From the NCBI RefSeq assembly GCF_017814915.1, contig NZ_JAGIPZ010000002.1, forward strand, positions 279,084-343,083: DNA of 64,000 bases, written 5' to 3'. The DNA comes from Herbaspirillum sp. LeCh32-8. GTDB lineage: Bacteria > Pseudomonadota > Gammaproteobacteria > Burkholderiales > Burkholderiaceae_D. Positions 19,474 through 27,132 of this stretch are shown in pieces (position 1 is the first letter of the stretch; every line of letters begins with the position of its first letter). The notes below the pieces were generated by a model, which was not told the DNA's origin, ran no database searches, and was given only the letters and a program-made list of their open reading frames with translations. The position numbers and the translations under genes are program-made.

Positions 19474-19626
19474 TTATCCCGGACGCATTCCCGCAAGCTG
19501 CATCTCGATAATGCGTTGCGACTCAGCCTTCAATATCGCGGCCTGCTCTGGCTCAAATCCAAGGTCGGCGAATACATTGCCCTCTGTGGGCGTTACGTGC
19601 GCGGAGTGGGTCTCGGTAGGTGTCAT
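19474..19626 (-). CDS. Short HigA-like N-terminal peptide ORF leading the fic-hipA operon
   Basis: A 50-residue frame from ATG 19626 to TAA 19474, ending 2 bp before the VapB-Fic start; the next junction in the operon has the same spacing. NVFADLGFEPEQAAILKAES resembles the N-terminus of XRE/HigA antitoxins of RelE-type pairs, but the protein stops before any HTH. It could be a truncated antitoxin kept as a leader, or a short regulator in its own right. Coding is supported by the family-like stretch and the spacing, not by a strong ribosome site. Confidence 0.5.
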   Translation of the reverse strand: MTPTETHSAHVTPTEGNVFADLGFEPEQAAILKAESQRIIEMQLAGMRPG

Positions 19627-19950
19627 GCGACCAGCATGAGCGGTTTCGCTGACTAAAAAAAGATGAGCGCCGAAATAACAATTAATGGGGCTTTTCGTAA
19701 CCGGAAAGATTGTTCCGGTACTGCCGATTTTGAGCAGATTCAGGAAAGTTTTTGCCGCTTCGTACGAACGGTAGAGCGTCGTATTATTTCAACGCCTTAG
19801 AGAAAAACGGCTTTTCGCCTAATGATTGCGGTTCTAATGCCTGCTTGGTAAGCTACATTGCAGGACCTCTTGAGCCGACTCGCGAGGTCGCCCGCCAAGT
19901 TCTGCTTGGCCTAGCAACCGCTAGGTAAGAGGAATCGGACCCGATGGACC

Positions 19951-19975
19951 AGAAGCCCCGCTCGTCGGGGCTTCT
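19951..19975. repeat. Hairpin repeat, left flank of the catabolic cassette
   Basis: AGAAGCCCCG-CTCGT-CGGGGCTTCT, a perfect 10-bp stem with a 5-nt loop, followed by GCATTATT. The same design recurs at 28471-28495 just after the cassette. It looks like a terminator hairpin but lacks a good U-run here. Confidence 0.7.
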
Positions 19976-20047
19976 GCATTATTGCTCATTAAGTGAGCAA
20001 TTCCGAGGCTGCCAATCTGGAGGCAGCGTGCCGAGACGGCAATAGAG

Positions 20048-20084
20048 GTTATCCACAGGCTTATCAAGTACAAATGGGGATAAC
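20048..20084. repeat. TTATCCACA inverted repeat, left flank
   Basis: GTTATCC and GGATAAC are inverted around a 23-bp centre and include a perfect DnaA box, TTATCCACA, at 20049-20057. A related element (CTATCCACAGGCTTTTC with GGATAAC) lies at 28674-28709. Its role is unknown. Confidence 0.5.
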
Positions 20085-20197
20085 GGCTGCCTGCCGTAAA
20101 ACAGGCAGTGGTAGGGGTTAATGCCGCCCTAATCAAGTGAAGTTCTCGGTTTTCTCGAATCTCGGTAGAATCGCTCCCGAATCAACGGAGCTTACGT

Positions 20198-20929
20198 ATG
20201 CCAAGAAAGCCAGTAAAACAGTCTGTGTCTGACATCGATGCTGCACCAGGAGGTGCCGCAGCGGTGGACCGTGCCCTGTCTATTCTGTCGGTGTTTGGAG
20301 TTGAAACAGAAACTTTGAGCCTGGTACAGATTGCCGAAGCGACAGGCCTATACAAAAGCACGGTTCTTCGACTGCTTGCGTCATTGGAGCATGGCCGTCT
20401 GATACAAAGATTAGATGACGGGCGCTATTCACTCGGTGTCGAGATAGCTCGACTATATTCCGCGTATTCGCATTCCTTTGCGTTGTCCGAGGTGGTTATG
20501 CCGGCGATGAGCCGGTTGGTAGAGGTGACCCGTGAAAGTGCGTCCTTCCACGTTCGTCAGGGGGACCAGCGGCTTTGCCTCTACCGAGTAGATTCTCCGC
20601 AGCCAATTCGTGACCATATTCGTGCGGGTACCTTGCTGCCATTGAATCGCGGCAGTGGAGGCCGAGTTTTGCTTGCATTCGAAGGCGAGCCTGGCGAACC
20701 ATACGAGCAGATTCGCAATGACAAGCAGATGTCTTCTAACGGCGATAGACAGGAGGGTGTTTCGGGTATTTCATCTCCAGTCTTCGACGCAACGGGAAAG
20801 CTTGTTGGTGCCATCACGTTGACTATGCCATCGACGCGATTTAAGGAGACGCACAAAGACGCTGTTCTATCGGCAGCCAAAGAGATGACGCAGGGGCTTG
20901 GCGGTTCAACGCGGCTCTATGACAAATAA
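20198..20929 (+). CDS. IclR-family transcriptional regulator
   Basis: A 243-residue regulator. The winged HTH is at about residues 25-85 (VDRALSILSVF, IAEATGLYKSTVLRLLASLE, RYSLGVEIARL). The C-terminal effector domain has SFHVRQGDQRLCLYRVDSPQ and GVSGISSPVFDATGKLVGAITL. It most likely controls the transport and degradation operon that starts 293 bp downstream, where a perfect 7-bp inverted repeat sits just before the first gene. The effector should be the cassette's substrate or an intermediate, but its identity is not known. Confidence 0.92.
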   Translation: MPRKPVKQSVSDIDAAPGGAAAVDRALSILSVFGVETETLSLVQIAEATGLYKSTVLRLLASLEHGRLIQRLDDGRYSLGVEIARLYSAYSHSFALSEVVMPAMSRLVEVTRESASFHVRQGDQRLCLYRVDSPQPIRDHIRAGTLLPLNRGSGGRVLLAFEGEPGEPYEQIRNDKQMSSNGDRQEGVSGISSPVFDATGKLVGAITLTMPSTRFKETHKDAVLSAAKEMTQGLGGSTRLYDK

Positions 20930-21012
20930 GCAGAAATGCTCAATATTATTTCCTCACTTCAATAGACGCTTTGGCAAGACCTAGTCTTTCACTGCATCTG
21001 CACCACACTCTT

Positions 21013-21038
21013 TAGGCCGCTTAGCGGCCTATTTTTTT
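21013..21038 (+). terminator. Terminator after iclR
   Basis: TAGGCCGC-TTA-GCGGCCTA followed by seven T's: an 8-bp GC-rich stem with a good U-run, about 85 bp after the iclR stop. It separates the regulator from the operon. Confidence 0.85.
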
Positions 21039-21187
21039 GCGCCGAACCTTCTCTGGACGCCGCATTTCTCCCTATATCCAAGCCAATTTAATCTTGAAAT
21101 TGCCGCTTCACTTTGCTGCTTTGCAGCGTGAAGTCGCCAGCGAATTCCATTGACAGCCCATTTGACGACTTCCATAATGTTCCTAAA

Positions 21188-21204
21188 ACAGAACGACGTT
21201 CTGT
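21188..21204. promoter_or_regulatory. Probable IclR operator upstream of the catabolic operon
   Basis: ACAGAAC-GAC-GTTCTGT is a perfect 7-bp inverted repeat with a 3-bp spacer, 19 bp before the first gene of the operon and inside its expected promoter/leader region. Size and place fit an IclR dimer site that would block transcription. Assignment to the neighbouring regulator is an inference. Confidence 0.5.
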
Positions 21205-21222
21205 AAGATAGAACACGGAGAA

Positions 21223-22152
21223 ATGATGGAAAACATCTTGGTGAGCGAGGTTGGTCCACGTGACGGGCTGCAAGCCCTGTCGCGGGTGATGCCTACTGAA
21301 GCGAAATTGAAGTGGATTTCGGCCCTGGCGGCGGCCGGCTTGAAGGAAATTGAAGTCGGCTCGTTCGTACCGCCGAAGCTGTTGCCTCAAATGGCCGACA
21401 TCGCCGAGGTGGTTGCATACGCGAAAACGATTCCTGGGCTGCACGTAACTGCGCTGGTCCCAAATCTGAAAGGGGCTGAGAAAGCGTTTGAGAGCGGCAT
21501 CCACAAAATCACCCTCCCTGTATCCGTGAGCGAACCTCATTCCCTTTCCAACATCCGCAAGACCCATGAGCAGGTCATCGCAGAGGTGCGCGGAGTGATG
21601 GAGTTGCGGGACGCAAAGTACCCAGGCATTCATGTCGAGGCCGGACTGTCGACTGCGTTCGGCTGCACGATTCAAGGTGTCGTGCCTGAAGACGATGTGA
21701 TTCGCTTGGCTGAAATCATGGCCGAACTTGGTGTGGATGAGATTGGCCTGTCAGACACGTCGGGTTACGCGAACCCTGCGCAAGTGCGTCGCCTTTTCCC
21801 GCGGCTGCAGCGCGCAGTCGGCGCACGTGCAGGTGGCGCGCACTTCCACAACACCCTGGGCCTCGGCTTGGCGAATGTGTTGGCGGCACTCGAGGTCGGT
21901 GTGACGACCTTCGATGCGAGCCAAGGCGGCATTGGTGGATGCCCGTATGCCCCAGGAGCAACCGGAAACATCGTCACGGAAGACTTGGTGTTCCTGTTGG
22001 AGTCGATGGGTATCAACACCGGCATCGATATTGAGAAATTGGTGGCCGCACGAGCTGTGCTGCTGGGCGGTCTGCCGGGCGAGGAGCTCTATGGATTCGT
22101 TTCGAACGTCGGACTTCCTAAGGGTTTTGAATACGGAGTGACACACGCATGA
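21223..22152 (+). CDS. Hydroxymethylglutaryl-CoA lyase family protein
   Basis: A 309-residue DRE-TIM metallolyase. GPRDGLQ (about 11-17) holds the catalytic Arg-Asp, EVGSFVPP follows, the metal histidines are in GAHFHNTLGLG, and GGIGGCPYAPGATGN matches the HMG-CoA lyase signature with its catalytic cysteine. The family splits 3-hydroxy-3-methylglutaryl-CoA into acetyl-CoA and acetoacetate, and related branched hydroxyacyl-CoA thioesters. It overlaps the CoA-transferase gene as ATGA, implying a tight pair: transferase activates the acid, lyase cleaves it. An ATG at 21226 is also possible. Confidence 0.9.
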   Translation: MMENILVSEVGPRDGLQALSRVMPTEAKLKWISALAAAGLKEIEVGSFVPPKLLPQMADIAEVVAYAKTIPGLHVTALVPNLKGAEKAFESGIHKITLPVSVSEPHSLSNIRKTHEQVIAEVRGVMELRDAKYPGIHVEAGLSTAFGCTIQGVVPEDDVIRLAEIMAELGVDEIGLSDTSGYANPAQVRRLFPRLQRAVGARAGGAHFHNTLGLGLANVLAALEVGVTTFDASQGGIGGCPYAPGATGNIVTEDLVFLLESMGINTGIDIEKLVAARAVLLGGLPGEELYGFVSNVGLPKGFEYGVTHA

Positions 22153-23330
22153 GCAACGAACAGCAAGCAAGCCTACCCCTGCAGGGTATCCGCGTCATCG
22201 AGTTTGTCCACATGGTCATGGGACCGACCTGTGGTCTCGTTCTGGCGGACCTCGGCGCAGAAGTCATCAAGGTCGAACCTGAAACCGGTGATAACACCCG
22301 TCGGCTGATGGGCTCTGGTGCCGGATATTGGGTCACTTACAACCGCAACAAGAAGAGCGTGGCAGTGGACCTGAAGTCCGAGTCTGGAATGGCGTTCGTG
22401 AAAGAGCTGATTGCTTCCGCTGACGTCGTCACCGAGAACTTCCGCCATGGCGCGATGGAGAAAATCGGACTGGATTACGAATCGCTGAAAAGCATCAAGC
22501 CAGACCTCATCTACTGCTCGATGAAGGGATTCTTGCCGGGGCCATATGAGAAGCGTGCGGCTCTGGATGAAGTCGTTCAGATGATGTCGGGTCTTGCCTA
22601 CATGACGGGCCCGGAAGGGCGCCCATTACGCGCGGGTGCGTCAGTCAATGACGTCATGGGCGGGATGTTCGCCGCCATCGGCATCCTGTCGGCGGTCATT
22701 GAACGCGCACGCACAGGCAAAGGCCAGCTGATTCGCTCCGGGCTTTATGAAAACTCGGCATTCCTGGTTGGCCAGCATATGGCGCAGGAACGTATCACCG
22801 GCAAGCCTGTGGCGCCGATGCCTAACCGGGTTTCTGCGTGGGCCGTCTATGACGTCTTCAGCGCGAAGGATGATGAACAGGTATTTATCGGGGTGGTCAG
22901 CGATACCCAATGGAAGCAGTTCTGTGACGTGTTCGGCTTGACTGAATTGGCTGCTGACCAATCTTTGGCTCTGAATAATCAACGCGTCAAGGCCCGAGAC
23001 CAGTTCATGCCTTATCTCCGCGCGAAGTTCGCGGCGCTGAGCAAGAGCGAACTGATGGCGCTGTGCGAGGAAGCTGGCTTGCCATACGCGCCAATCAAAA
23101 AACCTGTCGAGTTGTTCGAGGACGAGCACCTGCTGAAGTCCCAAGGACTGACAGCCGTCTCCATCCAAACCGGAGAAAGAATCTCGATACCTGCTCTCCC
23201 CTTGGAGATGAACGGGCGCCGCTTCGGAACACGAATCGATGTGCCCAGCATCGGAAGTCACAATGAAGAGTTGGCCAAAGAAGCCGGCGTGACCTACGAG
23301 AAAAATCCTGAATTGAGCGAAGCCCGATAG
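22149..23330 (+). CDS. Class III (CaiB/BaiF) acyl-CoA transferase
   Basis: A 393-residue family III CoA-transferase that moves CoA from a donor thioester such as succinyl-CoA to a carboxylic acid. Typical stretches are GIRVIEFVHMVMGPTCG, LADLGAEVIKVEPETGD, YNRNKKSVAVDLKSESG and VVTENFRHGAMEKIGL. The catalytic aspartate is in AALDEVVQMMSGLAYMTG, and GQLIRSGLYENSAF follows. It directly precedes the ABC transporter genes. Together with the lyase it suggests degradation of a hydroxy acid such as 3-hydroxy-3-methylglutarate or a citramalate-like compound; the exact acid is not determined. Confidence 0.92.
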   Translation: MSNEQQASLPLQGIRVIEFVHMVMGPTCGLVLADLGAEVIKVEPETGDNTRRLMGSGAGYWVTYNRNKKSVAVDLKSESGMAFVKELIASADVVTENFRHGAMEKIGLDYESLKSIKPDLIYCSMKGFLPGPYEKRAALDEVVQMMSGLAYMTGPEGRPLRAGASVNDVMGGMFAAIGILSAVIERARTGKGQLIRSGLYENSAFLVGQHMAQERITGKPVAPMPNRVSAWAVYDVFSAKDDEQVFIGVVSDTQWKQFCDVFGLTELAADQSLALNNQRVKARDQFMPYLRAKFAALSKSELMALCEEAGLPYAPIKKPVELFEDEHLLKSQGLTAVSIQTGERISIPALPLEMNGRRFGTRIDVPSIGSHNEELAKEAGVTYEKNPELSEAR

Positions 23331-23383
23331 GCCTGTCGTTCAACTTTCACAAGAATCAATGATGACAAAAATGGAGACAGTTC

Positions 23384-24223
23384 ATGGAAAGTATACGCAA
23401 GGGAAACGCAGTCGAGCTGCGTGAAGTCGCCGTCAAATTTGGCGACTTCACCGCTGTTAAAGAGGTCAATCTTGAAGTCGCAGATGGAGAGTTCGTGGCC
23501 GTCGTGGGGCCTACCGGCTGCGGCAAATCGACCATCCTGAATCTGGTGACAGGACTGCTGCCCGCTGCGGCAGGTACCGTCAACATATTTGGAAAAAAGC
23601 TCGCCGGCCTGAATGATGTGGCAGGTTACATGCTGCAGCAAGAAGCGCTGCTTCCATGGAAGACGGCCTTGGACAACGTCGGCCTGGGCCTGGTTTTCCA
23701 GGGCTTGTCTGTGGAGGAAGCTCGTAAGCGCGCAGCGCCTTGGCTCGCCAAGGTGGGACTCAAGGGCTTTGAGCATCGCTACATTCACCAGCTCTCCGGC
23801 GGCCAGCGCAAGCGCGTAGCCATGGCGCAGACGCTGATTATGTCTCCGAAAATCGTCCTGATGGACGAGCCGTTCTCGGCGCTTGACGTGCACACGCGCC
23901 GGCTGATGCACCGCATCCTCCTCAATCTCTGGCAGGAAGATAAGCGCTCCCTGATTTTCATCACCCACGATTTGGAGGAAGCCATTGCGTTGGCTGACCG
24001 AGTCGTGGTGATGTCTGCAGGCCCTGGCTCTCGCGTCGTTGGAGAAGTGAAAATTACTTTGCCGCGACCGCGTGACGTCAGCGAGCTGGCGACCACGAAC
24101 GAGTACCTGAAGCTGTATCGCGAACTCTGGGCCCTGCTGGGCGCAGAAGTTGAGAAGAGCTATGGCAGCCAGGACGTAAAAATCGATAAGGTCGAAATCA
24201 AGGAGACAGAACATGCGGCGTAA
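23384..24223 (+). CDS. ABC transporter ATP-binding protein (SsuB/TauB type)
   Basis: A 279-residue cytoplasmic ATPase: Walker A GPTGCGKST, Q-loop GYMLQQEALLPWKT, signature LSGGQRKRVAMAQ, Walker B IVLMDEPFSALD and H-loop FITHDLEEA. This pattern is that of the nitrate/taurine/sulfonate importers. A C-terminal tail of about 40 residues after the core is lysine- and glutamate-rich. It overlaps the permease gene by 11 bp. Confidence 0.94.
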   Translation: MESIRKGNAVELREVAVKFGDFTAVKEVNLEVADGEFVAVVGPTGCGKSTILNLVTGLLPAAAGTVNIFGKKLAGLNDVAGYMLQQEALLPWKTALDNVGLGLVFQGLSVEEARKRAAPWLAKVGLKGFEHRYIHQLSGGQRKRVAMAQTLIMSPKIVLMDEPFSALDVHTRRLMHRILLNLWQEDKRSLIFITHDLEEAIALADRVVVMSAGPGSRVVGEVKITLPRPRDVSELATTNEYLKLYRELWALLGAEVEKSYGSQDVKIDKVEIKETEHAA

Positions 24224-25004
24224 GTCAAAAATTAAAGCTACTCAACTGGTGCTGCTCGTCGGGGCATTGTCGCTGTGGGAGTGTGGTTCTCGAATGGGAT
24301 GGATTGACCCATTCTTCTTCCCGGCGCCATCAAGCATCATGGGGCGTCTCGCGGAGTGGTTTTCGTCATCGGATATCTGGTTCGATTTGGGTGTCACGCT
24401 GCTCGAAACCGTCCTGTCCTTCGTATTCGGCATCACCGGCGGCATTGTTCTGGGTATTTGGTTGGGCCTGGCGCCATTCGCACGCGCCGTTCTGAATCCG
24501 TTTATCAAGGTCTTCAATGCAATTCCCCGCGTCCTCTTGGCGCCTATCTACGTGCTGTGGTTCGGCCTTGGCCTTACTTCCAAGGTCGCCTTGGGCCTGA
24601 CTTTGGTGTTCTTTGTGGCGTTCTTCAACACGCTTCAAGGTGTGCGCGAGGTCAATCCTGTGGTCTTAGCTAACGCGCGTCTGCTGAAGGCTAGCAAGGG
24701 GGCACTTCTGCGCCACGTGTATCTGCCGTCTGCCACTAGCTGGATTTTGTCCAGCCTCCGGGTATCGGTCGGCCTGGCAGTGCTGGGAGCGGTGGTAGCG
24801 GAGTACCTGGGTTCGTCGATGGGCCTGGGACACATGATTGCCCAAGCTGAAGGCGTGATGGATGCAACGGGCGTGTTTTCAGGCTTGGTGTTGTTGTCGG
24901 CCTTTGTAGTCGCCCTGGATGCCATCGTCGACCGGATGGAGAAACGTCTCCTGGTCTGGCGCCCCAATCAAGACAACGAAGAAGCCGAATTGGCTACGCG
25001 ATAA
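24213..25004 (+). CDS. ABC transporter permease (SsuC/TauC type)
   Basis: A 263-residue inner membrane permease with about six spans. The EAA loop is near residue 150-185 (VNPVVLANARLLKASKGALL, HVYLPSATSWILSSLRVSVG). The N-terminus FFFPAPSSIMGRLAEWF is typical of this family. It forms the channel with the preceding ATPase and the following binding protein. Confidence 0.93.
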   Translation: MRRKSKIKATQLVLLVGALSLWECGSRMGWIDPFFFPAPSSIMGRLAEWFSSSDIWFDLGVTLLETVLSFVFGITGGIVLGIWLGLAPFARAVLNPFIKVFNAIPRVLLAPIYVLWFGLGLTSKVALGLTLVFFVAFFNTLQGVREVNPVVLANARLLKASKGALLRHVYLPSATSWILSSLRVSVGLAVLGAVVAEYLGSSMGLGHMIAQAEGVMDATGVFSGLVLLSAFVVALDAIVDRMEKRLLVWRPNQDNEEAELATR

Positions 25005-25031
25005 AAAAATCTATTAAGTGAGGAGAACGAC

Positions 25032-26054
25032 ATGTTGAAGACCTTCAAGAAGCTCCTGGTACTCGCTTCGTCTGTTGTGTTCAGCGTTGCGGCACATGCT
25101 GCAGCACCAGAAAAACCGGAAATCAAGATTGCCGTAGGCTCGGCCATTTTGGGCTACTCGCCAGCTCCCCTGGCAAGCACACTCGGTTTCTTCAAGAAAG
25201 AAGGGCTGGACGTAACCCTTGAGAATTTCCAGGCCGGCGGTAGCAAGGCATTGCAAGCGCTCATCGGTGGTTCGGTGGACCTGGTGGTCGGTTCCTACGA
25301 CCACACCATTCAAATGCAGGCCAAAGGCAAGGAAATCGTAGGTGTATTCTTGCTCAACGAAGTGCCTGGTATCGTGTTCAACGTGCGAGCCGACTTGGCT
25401 GACAAAATCAAGTCCGCAAAGGACCTGAAGGGAATGCGCGTTGGCATTACAACTCCTGGTTCGTCGACCGATATGATTGCTCGATACTACGTCGCCCGTG
25501 CCGGCCTGACGGACCGCGATGTGAAGTTCATTGGGGTTGGCTCCGGAGCGCCTGGTATGGTTGCTTTCGAGGCGAAGAATGTCGATGCGCTTCTGGCCTA
25601 TGACCCGGTGGTAACGCAGTTGTCCCGGAAGAAACTGGCTGTTCAGCTCTTCGATGCTCGTACTGTCGAAGGTTCGAAAGCGGCCTTCGGTGGCGCCTAT
25701 CCCTTCGCCTGCGTCTACGTTACCAAGGACTTCCTGGAAAAGAACCCCGAGACCGTTCAGCGTGTAGCCAATGCGTTCTTGCGCACGGTCCGTTGGATTG
25801 ACGCAAATACTCCAGCGAAAATCGTGAAAACTCTGCCCAGCAACTTCAAATTGGGGGAAGCTTCTCTCAATGAGGAAATCTGGGGTTCTTCGAAGGCCAT
25901 GTTCTCGAAGACGGGCCTGTTCTCTGAAGAGGCTGTGAAGACTCCGCTCTCAGTGCTGAGTCAGTACGACCCTGGAGTGGCTTCCGCAAGAATCGACTTG
26001 AAGAAGACGTACACGAATCGATTTGCAGAAGCAGCAGCGCAGCAGGTCAAATAA
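25032..26054 (+). CDS. ABC transporter substrate-binding protein (SsuA/NMT1 type)
   Basis: A 340-residue periplasmic protein. Signal peptide: MLKTFKKLLVLASSVVFSV, with cleavage probably after AAHA. IKIAVGSAILGYSPAPLAST and GFFKKEGLDVTLENFQAGGS, then GGSVDLVVGSYDHTIQMQ, are typical of NMT1/SsuA-like binding proteins. Relatives bind nitrate, sulfonates, aromatic acids or small carboxylates, so the ligand cannot be read from the sequence; the enzymes nearby favour a carboxylic acid. AGGAGAACGAC provides the ribosome site before 25032. Confidence 0.92.
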   Translation: MLKTFKKLLVLASSVVFSVAAHAAAPEKPEIKIAVGSAILGYSPAPLASTLGFFKKEGLDVTLENFQAGGSKALQALIGGSVDLVVGSYDHTIQMQAKGKEIVGVFLLNEVPGIVFNVRADLADKIKSAKDLKGMRVGITTPGSSTDMIARYYVARAGLTDRDVKFIGVGSGAPGMVAFEAKNVDALLAYDPVVTQLSRKKLAVQLFDARTVEGSKAAFGGAYPFACVYVTKDFLEKNPETVQRVANAFLRTVRWIDANTPAKIVKTLPSNFKLGEASLNEEIWGSSKAMFSKTGLFSEEAVKTPLSVLSQYDPGVASARIDLKKTYTNRFAEAAAQQVK

Positions 26055-26120
26055 CCTGCAATCAGTGGGCAGCGCTAGTTGCTGCCCAATCCTCTTTGTC
26101 CTTTGTTCGCCGAGTTCGCC

Positions 26121-27041
26121 ATGATGTATCTTGATAATCCTCCCCGCGTCATTCAAAGTCGCGTTTATACCTCTATGCCAGAGGAGTTTCGCCGACGTGG
26201 AACGTCGCCGGCTTGGGCAAAGGCGAACAAAGGCGGGCATCCCGTCGACTGTTTCATTGAAGGGCCGTCGTTCGACAAGGACGGAAATCTCTATATCGTA
26301 GACATCCCCTACGGCCGTATCTTCCGTATTTCACCAGACCTCAAATGGACCCAGATTGCCGAATACGATGGGCAACCCAATGGTCTGAAATTCCATCCTG
26401 ATGGCCGCATTCTGATTGCTGACTATGCAAGAGGCCTGTTGGAGTTGAATCCCGAGACCGGCGACGTGTCCACAATCCTGTCCGGACGCAATGGTGAGTC
26501 ATTCAAAGGTATTAACGACCTGAACATCGCCTCAAACGGCGATATCTATTTCACCGACCAGGGACAAACTGGTCTGCAAGACCAGACCGGCCGTGTTTAT
26601 CTGCTGAAAGCCAATGGCGACTTGCAGTGCCTGCTGAATACCGGTATCTCGCCCAACGGCCTTACTCTCGACCGTACTGAATCTGTTCTCTTCGTCGCGA
26701 TGACACGCGACAACGCAGTCTGGCGCATGCCGCTGACAACTCAAGGCGGGACGGCCAAGGTTGGTCGCTTCTGTTCCATGTTCGGCACCAGCGGCCCGGA
26801 CGGTGTAGCCCTCGACAATGACGGCAACATCGCGGTCGCCCATGCCTCCTTGGGCCACGTCTTCTTGTTTGCACCTAATGGTGAACTCATCGCCCGCGTT
26901 CGCTCGGCAGCGGGCCCCACGTGCACGAATGTGGCGTACGGTGGCCCCGAGCGAAAACAGCTGTTTATTACTGAATCGTCGACGGGAACCGTGCTGGTTG
27001 CCGACATGGACGTTCCAGGATTCCCCCAGCCGCGCGCTTAA
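26121..27041 (+). CDS. SMP-30/gluconolactonase family protein
   Basis: A 306-residue six-bladed beta-propeller hydrolase. Family features are IEGPSFDKDGNLYIVDIPYG near the N-terminus with the metal-binding glutamate, GQPNGLKFHPDGRILIADY, FKGINDLNIASNGDIYFTDQG with the metal-binding Asn/Asp, and ISPNGLTLDRTESVLFVA. These enzymes open sugar or organic acid lactones with a divalent metal. No signal peptide is visible, so it is probably cytoplasmic. In this operon it may open a lactone form of the imported acid before CoA activation. ATG at 26124 is an equal alternative. Confidence 0.88.
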   Translation: MMYLDNPPRVIQSRVYTSMPEEFRRRGTSPAWAKANKGGHPVDCFIEGPSFDKDGNLYIVDIPYGRIFRISPDLKWTQIAEYDGQPNGLKFHPDGRILIADYARGLLELNPETGDVSTILSGRNGESFKGINDLNIASNGDIYFTDQGQTGLQDQTGRVYLLKANGDLQCLLNTGISPNGLTLDRTESVLFVAMTRDNAVWRMPLTTQGGTAKVGRFCSMFGTSGPDGVALDNDGNIAVAHASLGHVFLFAPNGELIARVRSAAGPTCTNVAYGGPERKQLFITESSTGTVLVADMDVPGFPQPRA

Positions 27042-27132
27042 GCGAGCTTACCAATTCCATATAAGAATGGCCCGCCTTCAGGGGTGGGTCACGCCATAGT
27101 CATGCCGTCTCAAGCATAAGGAGACAAATATT

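Larger units (their letters stand above)
19627..20197. other. Intergenic region between the fic/hip operon and the catabolic cassette
   Basis: About 570 bp between divergent genes. It should hold the fic-operon promoter (left) and the iclR promoter (right). Visible structures are the hairpin at 19951-19975 and the TTATCCACA-containing inverted repeat at 20048-20084, listed separately. I see no further gene. Confidence 0.5.
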
